The translations under genes were made by a program, and so were the position numbers. From Lentinus brumalis (taxonomy: Eukaryota > Basidiomycota > Agaricomycetes > Polyporales > Polyporaceae): a stretch of 64,000 nucleotides of DNA. The stretch spans positions 1 through 64,000 of the forward strand of contig MARA01000060.1 of the NCBI GenBank assembly GCA_001792895.1. Reading direction: 5' to 3'. Position 1 is the first letter of the stretch; every line of letters starts with the position of its first letter. Below, one piece after another: positions 1 through 11,954 of this stretch. Under the pieces are notes generated by a model, which saw nothing but the letters and a program-made list of their open reading frames with translations, ran no database searches and was not told the DNA's origin.

Positions 1-1299
1 TCATCTTTAAGCTGAGCTGGGCCGCTATGTCTATCATTCAGAGATGCTTCTTCAGTACGCATCTGATGCCTATGACCACCAAGGTCTTAACTATTATGGT
101 TTATGACAGGACTCAGCCCAGAGCGCAACAATCTTTCACATGGGTCCAATTGTGAATGCCATTCAACTGCTTCCAAGATAGTTCTTATGGTATAGATGGG
201 TCAAGGTCAAGGATGGTAAGGTATCAAAAAGCAGTTGCAGTTTGAAGAGCTCAGGCAGCAAACACACACACTGCCTGAGGGTGGTCTCTTGGGAGGTCCA
301 TCGGAGACAAGCAGAGATAACCTGAGAAGAGCTTGAGTAGTCTCAGAAGGGGTGTCCAAGGCCTGATGGACGTCCAGGGCTGTTGGAGGAGTACATCAGA
401 ATAACTTGTACGGCTGTGTGTCAGCATGTAGGATTATCCCAAGCACTAAAGCAAATAGAGGTCATCTCTAATAGTCTTGTAGGTGGGAACAGAGGCAGCC
501 GCTCAGATTGCCACCAGTACTGCCAGTGCTGGGGTGGTCGCTGGTGGTTGCGCCTGTTCAATGTTGGCTCTGCATCATCCTCTAACTGTCATCTGCATTG
601 CTGGCGGCAGGCTCTCTGGTCAGGCTTTCCGAGGTACATAAATTGCATGGATCCATACTTCTCTGGCACTCTGTGTCTCCGGTGACACTGCAACAACCAT
701 GACTTGCGCTTACTCTCCGGCTGGTACTATATGGCTAACTCAGCCCACACTTCATTGTATCTCGGCAGCCTACTGGTCTGATCCTAGGTCATGCTCTTTG
801 TCCTGTGGCCTGCTGCACGTGCTGAGGGGTGCATCATGGTCTAGCTCTTGGCTTAGGTATGTATTGAAGGGGTTGGCTTGCCAGCCCACTTTGCAAGGTG
901 TCTGCAATGTGCATACATCTTGAATCCAGGTGCCCACTTGTTGGCTTTGTGTAACTTGTAATATTCTCCTCGCTGGAGTCGTCGCAATGAGGCGTACATC
1001 TGTAGTCCACTCTGTATTGAACATGGTCTATATAATTGCAATGACAGCTCAGGTGCTTCCTACCATGATATGCATGAACAGAGAGTGTCACCCGACCATA
1101 GTGCTAAGTATTTGGAATCAAGCTTCTGCTGGCTCGGGGGCCCTTTGAGAATGTCTCGACTCTCCCTTCACCGTGTATTTATTGCTAGCTGTATTGAGTT
1201 TGTCTCTGCCCCAGGGCCTGAGATGACCAGAGATAATCTCGCAAGTCCCCTGACGAGACCCTTGGGATCACCCATGAGACAAATTCCGAGATGATCTCC

Positions 1300-1500
1300 G
1301 GTTGTCCCGGATGCCCCTCACGAGAGAACCTCCTCATGCAGTGACATAGACATATATAAAGCTGGACTTGCATCAAGCAGGTATCAAGCAAATATATGTA
1401 CAGGCAAGGTACTACATAGCAGTCCAGAAGTAGAGTAACAAAGGCAGTAGTCTGGGCAATAACAAAGGTAAGAAAGGGTGATAGTAGCATAAAAGTAACC
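1300..1500 (+). other. possible LTR or promoter relic with TATA motif
   Basis: A clean TATATAA motif at 1353-1359 is followed by a purine-rich, direct-repeat-like leader containing two nearby copies of ATCAAGCA. This resembles the promoter part of a fungal LTR, but no second LTR, primer-binding site or gag/pol frame can be recognised next to it. It could equally be a chance TATA box in AT-rich DNA. Confidence 0.25.
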
Positions 1501-1920
1501 AGAAGCATCACAAGTAATGGGTAAGCTTGTGATCTAATTGAATATCAATGGTTCTAGTGTGATCTGTTAGGACAAATGCTGCATGTCAGTCTCTGAATTG
1601 ATCAATTGCAACCACTTATAAGACACTCATAATTATCTTGAGCTCACATCATCCAGCCAACTTACTCAACAGCATCAGCAATATGTTATTACTCTGTACT
1701 GTTAGTCACCATCTTACTAAACTACTTACTGATCAACTACACCAGCAAATAGTGTCATCACTGTTGCCCTATTTGATTGCCAGTACCAAGCAATGACATC
1801 CATAACTGATGAGTGCAATTCATCATATTGTTGACACATAAACAGCATAGTAACAGATCTAATGGGTGGTGGACTGACATTAGCCTCAGCTATGGGTCTT
1901 TTTGTTGGAGTCAATGATCA

Positions 1921-2260
1921 CCCACGGCATTGTTATCTGCTATAGTTTCCTTGTACCGCTCTAGTATCTGTCACAGTTGCCCCCATAACACCCACTTACC
2001 CACTGCATTATTATCTTGCCAAGTCCTTCTTGTATCGCTTTGCTATCTGCTTTGTTATCCCTCATAGTTGCCCTTGTTATGCCCACTTACCTGCTGCATT
2101 ATAATCTGCCATAGTCCTTCTTGTATCGCTCTAGTATCTGTCATAGTTGCTCACATAACGTCCACTTACCTGCTGCATTATTATCTGCCATAGTCCGCCT
2201 TATATCACTTTGTTATCCACTTTGTTACCCATCATAGTTGCCCTCATAACGCCCACTTAC
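1921..2260. repeat. decayed tandem repeat, about four units
   Basis: Four imperfect copies begin near 1921, 1991, 2082 and 2161, with a fifth start at about 2252. Each carries CCCACTTACC-type starts, then GCATTATTATCT, a CATAGTCC-like block, and a CATAGTTGCC block. Spacing alternates between about 79 and 91 nt because some units have an extra 12-nt TTTGTTATC-like segment. The copies differ mostly by point changes, so the array is old. No open frame runs through it. Confidence 0.7.
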
Positions 2261-2686
2261 TCTATTGAGAACAAAGCCCACAGCTTGCCTGATTGCCGGT
2301 GTCATCCAAAACTACTGAATGCAATCCATCCAGTTATTAAACCCTACTGATGATACTGATGCATGTTATTTGTGATAGACAAACTAGAGCCTCTGTTAGA
2401 AGTCCCCATATTGAAGTTACTTATCAGTTTGTAGAGCCATTGCCAAAACAATCCTAACAGCTTACAGTTTCAGATTGTCCGTCCCAATCGGGCAATTAAG
2501 CGCCGGAAAGCGCTGAGCTCGAAACTGCACCTTGTTGACTTTGTTTGGCCAATAGATTGAAAGACTGATAATAAATGTTGATAGGGAGACTTATAACTCA
2601 GTCTGTAGGTATTGTAGCACACAATAGAGACTTTGTTATCCTGATCAAGTGCCGGGAATAGGATGGATTGCACTCATTAATACCAG

Positions 2687-2829
2687 ATGATGCCATGCCC
2701 ATGCTTACAAATCACGGGCGGCAAAAACATGGCGGAAAAGTGTCGTTGTGATTGTGATTATGACGTACGACGACACTTTTCCGCCATGTTTTTGCCGCCC
2801 GTGATTTGTAAGCATGGGCTTGGCATCAT
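2687..2829. repeat. foldback element: 60-nt inverted arms around a 23-nt loop
   Basis: The left arm (2687-2746) and right arm (2770-2829) are reverse complements over 60 nt with a single mismatch, separated by 23 nt. The outer 26 nt of the right arm recur directly downstream as a partial third copy (2830-2855). The near-perfect pairing stands out in a region where other repeats are heavily decayed, so the element is recent or maintained. It could be a foldback/MITE-type element or a source of hairpin RNA. No clear target-site duplication is visible. Confidence 0.85.
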
Positions 2830-3367
2830 AATTTGTAAGCAAGGCTTGGCATCATTCCAATTACAATCATTCAAACTGCAATAGAGTGCCCTATTAACGC
2901 AGTTCTATGCCAAGTAAGCTTTATAAGTGATGTGCAAATGTTGTAAGCAGGGACTCTATCCGTCCTCTGAGTAATTGAGGTTGTTTATGTAAAGATAAGT
3001 ACATGTTAATGGGATGGATTGCATCTATGTCTTCTGGATGTAAGTACCAATGGACGGCGCCAATAAGAACTGTTTGTATCACATCTCTCTCAATACTTAT
3101 CCAATCCGGACGAATGTTATACCATTTGAAAGCTACAGAGGAGCTCTACAACATGGGCTGTGTTTGCAGCCATGTCAATTGATGTTTGTTTATGTGTTTA
3201 TGGCATAAAGATATGTATCATTGGCACCAATTGCCCTCTACCAGTGAATTCTTATACCAGGGCTCCTATAATACCTGTATCTCTATGCAGGTGTTATAAT
3301 AATTATACACTGTGATACTTACACTATTCATGAACAGCAGAGAAAGTTGCATGCTAGGTTGTAACTA

Positions 3368-3380
3368 ACATATTATCTAT
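3368..3380. repeat. 5' target-site duplication of the LINE
   Basis: ACATATTATCTAT lies immediately before the element. The partner at 8399-8411, ACATATCATCCAT, lies directly after the A-rich tail. Eleven of 13 positions match and both differences are T against C, as expected for an old duplication decaying by transitions. Confidence 0.7.
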
Positions 3381-6300
3381 CACAACAGTCAACGGACGAA
3401 GCGGTGTGGCCGGCCTCCTTCGACAGAGGGGCCACCAGTGCGAGTGTGTACGAGGACCTCGATGAAGGAAGCGGAGGCGCGGCCAGCCGCCTTCGCACGA
3501 CGGAGGACTCTGCTGCCATGGGGCACGAGGTGGACGAGGCGGAGTCCTCCATCACGGCACATCAGATGGAGACGTGTACAGGGCCTCAATCCGAGACCCG
3601 TGCTGGATCCCAGCAGACATCCCAGATCCTGGGATTAAACATGGACGATGTACGTCCTCGCTCGCGGAGTCCCGAGCTTGACGGGAGGCCTGTCCCCACG
3701 TCGCACGTGGGTTCTGCCGGCCAACAGTCTGAGGAGACGAACGACCTCAGAGATGGCCCAGCAACACAGAGCGATGGCTCTGCAGCTCCTGCTCTGGAGA
3801 TGGATGTGGATGACCCAATGCAAGGCCCACCGCCCTCACCCACGAGACGCGTACAATGGCGCGAGGACACCCTCACCCGTAAAGAAGCACCGCGAATTGC
3901 AACGCTCAACATGAACGGCTATGGGAATCTTGTCAGAGATCACGAAAACAATAAATGGGGCCGCATATACAAAGTACTGTCTGACCAACGTATAGGCATT
4001 CTCCGGCTCCAGGAGACGCACCTTACCGACGAGAGGAAGGCTGGCCTTCACAAGATGTTTGCAAGGCGCATTAAGATCTTCCATTCAGCACACCCGGATG
4101 CCCCAACCTAACGGGAGGGAGTAGCGATTGTAATTAATACGCACTATCTCGATGAGTCCAAGGCCGAAGCTACTGAGATTATACCTGGAAGAGCTCTGCA
4201 GCTGTCAATTGAATGTCAGGGCGGAGACAAGCGGCACATACTGTGTGTCTATGCTCCAACATCTGATGGTGTAGAAGGACATAAGAGGTTCTTCAACGAG
4301 CTGGAAGAATATTATGAAACGCACCCAGCGAGCCCCAAGCCACAACTCATGGCAGGCGACTTCAACAATGTCGAAGACATTATCGACCGGCTGCCTGTCC
4401 AAGATGGCCCCGATACATCAATTATCGCCCTCGACAGGCTGAAACTAAGTCTTGGCCTCATGATTGCTGATGGCTGGCGTACGACGAACCCAACGGCGCG
4501 CGACTACACTTTCCACCGTGGGTCCGGACAGAACACTGTCTTCTCGAGGCTAAATCGCATTTACGTCAGTACTGATCTCTTCAATAATGCCCGAGACTGG
4601 CGAATATGCGAGCCCGGGGTAAAGACTGACCATAGTATGGTCAGCGTCCAGCTCACCTTGGATACGGCCCCGATAGTTCGTCCAGGCCGACCGATCTTCC
4701 CACTCGGGCTGCTGAAAGACAACAAACTAGCGAAGAGCATTAAGCAGAGAGGCATGGAAGCTCTGCATGAACTCACCTGCCTTGAAACCTCCGGGGTGCG
4801 GACAGAGGGCGCGAACCCACAAACTGTACTGCATAAATTCAAGGTCGACACCATGCTGATGGCAAGAGACCGGGAGAGAGCGGTTGTACCAAAGCTGCTC
4901 CATGAGATCCGAGAACTCGAGTCGGAGCTGCGGAAGGTCAAGGCAGACCGCACGATGTCGGAACAAGCGACACTTGAGGCGGCGGCTGCGCTAACAACAC
5001 AGATCCGAGAGCTAAAGATGAAGAGATTCAAACAGCAGCAGCAGAATTCGAGGGCAACCCATAGACTATATGGGGAACACCCTACGAAGTACTGGTCGCA
5101 GTTGCACAAAGAGAGCGCACCTAGAGATGTCATTCCTGCCTTCGAGAAGAACCCTGAGAGGGGACCGTCGGAGGAAGCACGGTACGAGACGGACTTGGCC
5201 AAAATGGCGGAGATGGCGAGACGGCACCACAACCATGTTCAGCGCGATGAGCCGAGTATGAAACCAGCGGATGAGCGTGAGCAGGATATCCGGACAGCCT
5301 TGAACAGCCTCAATGTGTCAGTATCAGACGAACAACGCCAGGAGCTGCGTGGCGAAATAACGTACGAGGAGTGCGAACTTTCCTTATGATTCTCAAAGAA
5401 TGGGTCTGCTCCAGGTATGGACGGAATTTGCTTTGAACTTTGGAAGATGTTGCACGCGAGGCACTCAGAGGACTCCCGCTTCCCTGACTGTCAGGATTTT
5501 GACATGTTGGTGCTGCTGCGAGCTGCCTTTGAGGATATGTGGACCCACGGGGTGAGCGCAACTACTTCCTTTGCAGAGGGCTGGATTGCTCCCATCTATA
5601 AGGAGAAGGGAGAGCAGTCTAAGATTGTCAATTACTGCCCAATAACACTCCTGAATACAGACTATAAATTGCTTAGCAAAACCCTGGCAGTCCGGTTAGC
5701 GGACATTGCTCCGGACTTGATACACAAGTTGCAAGCAGGCTTCGTACCTGGCCGTAAAATCCATAATCATACTCAATTAGCCCGGATGATGACCCTATGG
5801 GCTGAGAAAAATGGGGCTGATGGTGCGATAGTCGCACTGGACCAGGAAAAAGCATACGACAAAGTCGCGCACGACTATCTCTGGCGAGTTCTTCGCCAAT
5901 TTGGCATTCCTGACGAATTTGTGAACCTAGTAGAATCCCTATATGCAAACGCAAACACGTCAGTCATGATCAATGGCATTCTGAGTAGACCGTATCAGGT
6001 TTATCGGGGAGTACGCCAGGGCGACCCCCTCTCCTCCTTATTGTTCGACCTTGCCATTGAACCTCTCTCGGCGATGATTTGACATTCAGACCTGACATGC
6101 CTCAGTATTCCATGCACCGGAGAAGTGCTCAAGGCTACCCTGTTCGCGGACGACATGACCGTGTATGTCTCGTCGGACGACGACTTCGCCGTGCTCCAGT
6201 CGATCCTCGACACCTGGTGTTGGCCGCAAAAGCGTGATTCAACCTGCAGAAAACAGAGATTATCCCAATAGGCTCCTCCGAGTACAGACAGAGAGTAGCG

Positions 6301-8398
6301 GATACATACCACTCGACAGGGAATTGGGAGAACTTCCCAACTAACGTACATGTGGCCAGAGACGGCGAACCGGTACGAATTTTGGGTGCCTTCTTTGGAA
6401 ATGAGGTTAACCAGATTGACCTATGGTCAACTGTACTCACAAAGATGGTCGCGATGCGACAGCCGTTGATGAAAGCGATGGCGCGATGGCGGAATGGCCA
6501 TTCTACAGTCATCGGTAAGAAACATGTCCTACAAATGATAGTGGGGGGTATGACTCAGTATCTGATGAATGTTCAGCGTATGCCTGAGCCTATTGTTAAA
6601 TGGCTCACGAAGGTCATGTGCAGCTATCTCTGGGATGACAAGCACAACTCCCCAGTAGGGATGAGCCATGTCTGCCTGCCTGTAGAGTGAGGAGGCCTAA
6701 GTTTCTGGATCTGCACGCCAGGAATGAGGCAATAGACATTATGTGGTTAAAATCATATCTCGACTTCAGCACGGAGCGTCCACTGTGGGCGTACCTAGCA
6801 GACGATCTCCTGGCTAACCACGTCCCTAAGACGTGCAGACCACAGCAGTCTGACCTGCGTATCAATATGTTCCTGCAGGGCTGGAGTGTGTACCAATAAT
6901 GGCGAGGCAAATGCACGCGTCGGTGCAGGGGTCTTCGTCGGCGGGAACCAAGCATTGAACAAAAGTCTGCGGCTCCTGGAAACGTTAGAACAGTCGAATC
7001 AGACTGAAGAGGCGGTGGCCACGCTGATGGCGGTGCGTCTGCCTGGCGACTTCACTCGGGTCAGACACATCACAGACTCAAAGACGGTCATGGACTCGCT
7101 CACCAAATGGCATCGGAGGCATGAAGATACAGGGTATATCTTGCAGAGGAATGCCCAGATTACCAAGGCTATCATGGCGCAGTTGAGAATGAGGAAAGCT
7201 CACTCGGTTTACAAGTGGGTTAGAGGCCATGATGGCCACCCTGGAAATGAGGCGGCCAATAGGTTAGCTGCGGAAGGGGCAGAGAAAAATGATAACGACG
7301 AAGTCTTGCTAGCAATTCCATCGGAGTATACACTCTCGGGCGCAAAACTGAACTGCATCACGCAGAAGCTCGCCTACCGTGTGATCAGAGCTCGGAAGGA
7401 CACCAAGACAAAAGCAAGACCACGCGCAGTCGCAAGTCTCGACATGATTGTAAGCGGTCTACAAGACTGATACGGCATCCAGCTGCACGAAGCGTCAATC
7501 TGGCACTCCCTACGCTCGAAGCATGTATCGCGGGAAGCCGCCCAGTTCATATGGATGTCTATTCACGACGGGTTCATGATCGGAACCCACTGGCTGAGGC
7601 CTAAGATGTCGGCCAACTACAGCAACGAGCGCAATGTGCTTCATGCGGGACCTTGAAAGCATGTCTCACATATGTTTCGACTGCCCGGCTAAAGGCCAGA
7701 GAACAATCTGGAAGCTTCTGAAAAGAATATGGGCACTCACCAAGCAAGACTGGAAGGCCCCATGCTGGGGACGGCATTTGGGGCGGCGTGTGTTGTGCTC
7801 AAAACGCGGAGGGTGCGAGGAACGCGGACCTAGAGAACCTCTGGTGCATACTATGCACGGAGGCAGTACATCTGATTTGGAAGCTGAGATGTGAGCGGGT
7901 TATCCAACACGGTGGAGTGGAATTCACGAAGCGGGGGATTACAAACCGTTTCTATGCTGCCCTTGACTCCCACCTGACTCTTGATAGATGTGTTGCAGCG
8001 ATGGCAAGCAGCAAGAGAGCGCTTAAACCGGACGGCGTCGAACCAATCTGGCTACCGGTCGTGAATGATCGCGAATCTCTCCCGCCCAAGTGGGTGGTGC
8101 AGAGGGGGTTTTAGTGGGTATTAAGCGAGGGCGATGATGGGGGAGGCCGACTATGTCGGCCAATCCCAAATGATTTGCCTAACCTTTGAGTCCCACACTC
8201 AGTGCGTAATGCATTTCCCCGCAGTTTCTGGCGACGGTGTTATTCTTATTGCATGACCCATCCGAGGTTCCAACCCCTCGGGCAAGTCGCCAAGCGCGCC
8301 TGGACAATACTCTCGACCATGAGCCACACAACAAGCCCCTCTGGGGACCAATGTGGCCCGAGGCTAAATGCGCTCCTCCAAAAGAAAAACAAAAAAAA
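3381..8398 (+). mobile_element. Tad-like non-LTR retrotransposon (LINE), decayed
   Basis: The element is about 5.0 kb. It carries, in order, an N-terminal low-complexity region, an endonuclease/exonuclease/phosphatase domain (about 3890-4690), reverse transcriptase (about 5390-6230 and beyond), RNase H (about 6900-7300) and a C-terminal Cys/His segment (about 7630-7690). A 3' non-coding tail follows and ends in an A-rich run (8379-8398). It is flanked by a degenerate 13-bp duplication. The domain order matches fungal Tad1-type LINEs with an RNase H. No separate upstream gag-like ORF1 is seen, so this is either a 5'-truncated copy or a single-ORF element. Many stops and frameshifts make it non-functional. 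Confidence 0.88.
3404..8114 (+). pseudogene. LINE polyprotein (endonuclease, RT, RNase H), broken
   Basis: The coding body is split by in-frame stops at 4109-4111, 5387-5389, 6080-6082 and 7468-7470. It changes frame near 6220-6245, near 6690-6705, before the RNase H, and in the last 450 nt. Endonuclease residues are visible as TLNMNG, LQETHL, MAGDFNN and TDHSM. RT motifs are visible as LDQEKAYDK, RQGDPLS and LFADDM. RNase H shows SKTVMDS and a terminal GHPGNEAANR block, but its first catalytic Asp is not visible at the disrupted 5' border of that domain. The Cys/His segment reads CFMRDLESMSHICFDC. The stops fit CAA or CGA changing to a stop by transition. Confidence 0.88.
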
Positions 8399-8411
8399 AC
8401 ATATCATCCAT
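8399..8411. repeat. 3' target-site duplication of the LINE
   Basis: ACATATCATCCAT directly follows the A-rich LINE tail and matches the 13 bases before the element at 11 of 13 positions. Together the two copies fix the element borders at 3381 and 8398. Confidence 0.7.
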
Positions 8412-8545
8412 AATTGAGTACAGAGATTCCCCATAAGATACAAAGACTCCCAATTCCTCATCGATCGTCCCTGCCAGGAATGGCCTACTTCCCAACAAGT
8501 ACGATATTGAGGGCGTTGTGCGGTCGTCAGAGAGTTAACGAAGCG

Positions 8546-9088
8546 AGTGACTTAACGCACCGTGCCGCGACCTTGACGCACCGTGACGCGACGTTTGACG
8601 CGACGACCGCGACGTTGACGCACCGTGCCGCGACCTCGACGCGACATAGGCGCTCGTGCCGCGACTCTGACGCGACTGAGACGCGACGTGACGCGGAGTG
8701 TGCCGCGAGTGTGCCGCGACCTTGACGCGACAAGGATAGACCGGAGTATAAGTTGAGGGATATTTTGCGGTTTGATTGGTACCATTGAGTGTGTGATTTG
8801 GCTACAGCGGTTCCTGATCAGCTACGAGTGGTTTACAGCCTTCGGGAGTCAAACTCACAGCTGGTCTGACTGATGAGCGCTGACACAAACACAGCTGTAC
8901 GACCTTAGAGCAGCCTGAGGGAGAGTCGGATAGTGACCTTGATGCCCTAGTACATGCCCTAGGATGTTAGAAGGAAGCGGGAATGAGGTGACGAGGCAGA
9001 ACGAGCTTGCATGGTGGGTGGCAGTGACGCGACTGACGCGACGTGACGCGGACTGACGCGGCGCGTCACGTCGCGGCAGGTCGCGTCA
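8546..9088. repeat. TGACGCG/CCGCGAC-rich repeat block
   Basis: Short units TGACGCG, GTGCCGCGAC and GACGCACC are packed into 8546-8735 and recur at 9023-9088, with about 290 nt of non-repetitive sequence between. The left block and 9023-9060 run in one direction, while the last 30 nt (about 9060-9088) run in the opposite direction. The ends are therefore roughly inverted, as in subterminal repeats of a DNA transposon. No transposase or clear target duplication is visible. The right edge coincides exactly with the stop codon of the truncated neighbouring gene. Confidence 0.6.
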
Positions 9089-10244
9089 AATTCTGTTTGC
9101 CCCATGGAATAGAGTGGCACATGCGTAGCACGACTCCTCGGAAGCTGCGAAGTACCCACAGGTACCTCGGGAGGGATCGCTGAGGATGTAGTTGAGTAGA
9201 ACCGCCTCGCAATGAGATCCTTCTACCCTCAGTGTGTTCGGGTTCTTCTTCTGAACAGCGAGACACAGTGCGTGCAGTTCCGGCTCGACGGGAACAGGCC
9301 CAACAGTCTCTTCGGGGAAGAGCGCCTTCCGCGCGTCGAAGAGCTGCTCTGCGTTGAGCGGCTCCGAGTCGTCGGTAATGCGGAGGACAGGGAGTGGGGA
9401 AGATGCCCATTGCACCTGCCACGTCTTTGACTTTCTCTTCATTGCGATCTTGACAACAGCACTCAGCGATTTGATCAGAGAGATGACGCGCTGTCCGAGG
9501 GGCACCGCGAATCGATCTGTGTTGAAATGTGTGAGTGACTGACTTCCTGGAGGCTGGCGCGCGATACTCACAGTGATTCCGCAGTATACTCATCATCTTA
9601 CCGTCCTTCTCAACGGCAAGCCAGCGCTTGCAAGCTTGCGTGTAAGCTCTGTTGACTTCACGTATATCTGGTGCCGGAGAGCTTCTGTTGGCTAGCTCAA
9701 AAAGTTCCATGAGCTCCGTCGCGACCGCCAAAGCTTCCGCATTCTTCGGCACCGAGAGATCAATGGTCGATTCCGGGTCGTTCATATAGTGCCTCAGGGT
9801 CCTAAGCAAGGAGGCGTTCCGTACATTCGTCGAGGTGTCGAGAAGCTTCGGGATGCAGTCGTCAAGAATCCGGGTTTGGACATCCGGCCACTGAGATTTG
9901 TCGGATCGAATGCCTGATATGATACGGGCGACGAACTCCTCGAATGATGCAACAGGAGGCAGTGGGGTTACGGAAAGGTAGAGCTTGACCGTGTCCGGCA
10001 AGTCCTCCATTGTCACTGCTAAGGCCTCACATTGAGGATGAAGCGAACAGACGACCGCGAAGTGGTCTAGGAACGTTCTTTCCGGCCCCGTAGAACCAGA
10101 ATAGTACCTCGCGTAGTCTGCCAGAATGTGCGGCATGTAGCTTCCTGGGACTCCGTTAAGATGAAGCGAAATGCATCGGAGGAGAACACCGATGCGCTCG
10201 GCGGTTAGGGAAGGGGAGGACGGCGGGGTGTGCGTCGACATCAC
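9086..10244 (-). pseudogene. deaminase-fold gene A (short class), C-terminus cut off
   Basis: Two exons, 10244-9572 and 9516-9086, are joined over a 55-nt intron (GTGAGT...ACAG) and give 367 aa. The N-terminal half is helical and shares a HPQC block with gene B (CSLHPQCEALAVT here). The C-terminal half carries H326-C-E328 and C354-Y-A-C357, the zinc-site signature of the deaminase fold. Relatives continue another 60-150 residues after the CxxC motif, but here the protein stops 10 residues later. The stop TGA is the first triplet of the TGACGCG repeat, so the 3' end was replaced by that element. It may still be expressed, but it lacks the final strands and helix of the fold. An ATG at 10241 is an equally good start. 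Confidence 0.75.
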
Positions 10245-10560
10245 TCAGCGCACGAGCGTGGGCTGATGGAAGCGAGATGTTCGGGGGAGAAAGGCGACTT
10301 CCAGGGATGAGGATACCGTCGCCCTTCCGGGTATTTATCAGTATGGCGGTGCTCGTGAGAACTCATAGAACGTGCTGGGAGTATATCGCTCTGCGAACGC
10401 CCACTGCTGGTTGACTGACCACTGGCGCGTCCCGTCGTGCACGAGTCCATGAGTCTAGCGGTATCCGGGAACCGTTTGCGCTCCATTCAAGCTCCCTCGG
10501 GATTTGGGACATAGCCAGAACTCAGCATGTATATAGTTGTTGATCCTACGACCGTTCCCA
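10245..10560. other. intergenic, between genes A and B
   Basis: This 316-nt stretch lies upstream of gene A and downstream of gene B, both on the minus strand. A minus-strand open frame (10241-10486) overlaps the start of gene A by four bases but looks like 5' leader: it is Arg/Ser-rich and has no counterpart in the other family members. Confidence 0.5.
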
Positions 10561-11954
10561 CTACATATCATTTTCCTGCTCTTTCGCGAAGGTCAGACAT
10601 AACAGCCTAGAACACGGAAGGACCGGGTACTCACCCAGGGACTCGGCGTACTCAGGGTTGCTGATCCTGAGCAATCTGATGAGCTCCTCCCAAGCATCAT
10701 ATCCCCCATCCTCCCGACCGATCCGCTCAAAATGCGTCCTCAAATTCCGGAGGAATCTGTCGCGGAGATGCTGCGCCGTCTCCGGCGACATGATCGGCAA
10801 TTCCATGAAATGGATGTCCCCGGAGCAGGCGCGTACGGTGAACTGAGTTCCGCACGTCGCGTTGACAGTGTTCATGTACTCATGGCAGGGATAGCAAGTG
10901 TCCGCGGACGTGCCTAAGTAGAAGTCTCCGGCAACTCCGTGATGGAGCAAGGTCCGTATGAGAGCGCTCTCGGCGTGCAAAGAGGGCACGACGTCGGCAA
11001 GCTCGGAAAGGGGGTACTTGATTATCCAGTCAAAGACTGCCTTGTTTCCTGCCTCGTCCTCAAGGTCGTAGCCGTGCAGCCACGCCTGCAGCGAGGAACG
11101 CTCGACATTCGCGGCAGCGGGCAGCGTCTCCGCGGTGGCCCAGACGATTTTCCAGGGGTATCTCCTCAGACGGCTTCGTTTCTGCACCACTCGGCTCACC
11201 GACGTGGAAAAGGCACGGATGGCGGCGAGGCGGCTAGGCGCACCTGTGGTAATGAGAATGAGCTGACGAGAGGAGTCGGAGCTAGATCTTCCATACCGTA
11301 TTTGGCCCACAGGATGCAGCCCTGCTCTGCATCATCCACATTCTGCGAGAGCCACAAGCACGCTTGATGAACATCCCAGCTAGTGGACGAGCTCTTTCTG
11401 TCCTCCTCTTCCAATACGCCTGTGACATACTCCTCGAGGAGCTCCACATACATCATGAGGGCGGGCGCAGGACACGGGTAGCTGGAGTCCTCCTGCGCCG
11501 CTTTGGACATCTCTTCGTGGGTGTGTTCTACAAGGTCTTCCTTAATCTGGGGGATGCTCTGGGCGAGCATCTCATACACGAAGCTGTATGCTTGGCGAAT
11601 GAAACCGCGTACATCGACCTCGGTACCAGGGTGCGTCGGGTTGTCTAGTAACATCTCGATGTCCTCGCGCAGGCCAGAGGGTGCGGGAGGCTCAGTGGCG
11701 ATGTACAGAGTGACCTCTTCCGGAGTCCTTTCTACAGCTATGGCTGCCCGGTCGCACTGAGGGTGGTTAGCGCAGAGTATGGCCATCGCATCAAACGCGC
11801 TCTCTTCGCGCCGACTAAAGAGGTACGGAGGCTTGTAGTTGGCTGAAAAGAGGCCGTAACTGCCAACAAGTCCAAGTCCTCTTAGGGCGAGCAGTATTTC
11901 CGACAGCTCGGTCTCTGGACATGTCGCAGGATCCGTGGTAGATGACTCGGCCAT
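10561..11954 (-). CDS. deaminase-fold protein B (short class)
   Basis: Exons 11954-11297 and 11243-10561 are joined over a 53-nt intron (GTATGG...CACAG) and give 446 aa. The intron position matches gene A. I chose the ATG at 11954 because MAESS aligns with the gene A start; the frame is also open upstream to 12101. An acidic helical N-terminal half (with CANHPQCDRA, shared with gene A) is followed by a C-terminal domain holding H309-A-E311 and C336-Y-P-C339, spaced as in cytidine/nucleic-acid deaminases. The rest of the fold follows the CxxC motif, so this copy looks complete. The domain resembles the fungal OTT_1508-like deaminases. Substrate and function are unknown. Confidence 0.82.

Larger units (their letters stand above)
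1..3380. repeat. AT-rich repeat-derived region without a recognisable gene
   Basis: This stretch is clearly more AT-rich than the rest of the window and its open frames are short and unlike any family I know. It contains a decayed tandem repeat and a long hairpin, listed separately. Composition changes abruptly at about 3380 where the LINE begins, so this is probably the older sequence into which the LINE inserted. I see no intact coding gene here. It may be a graveyard of transposable elements, but I could not name any of them. Confidence 0.55.
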
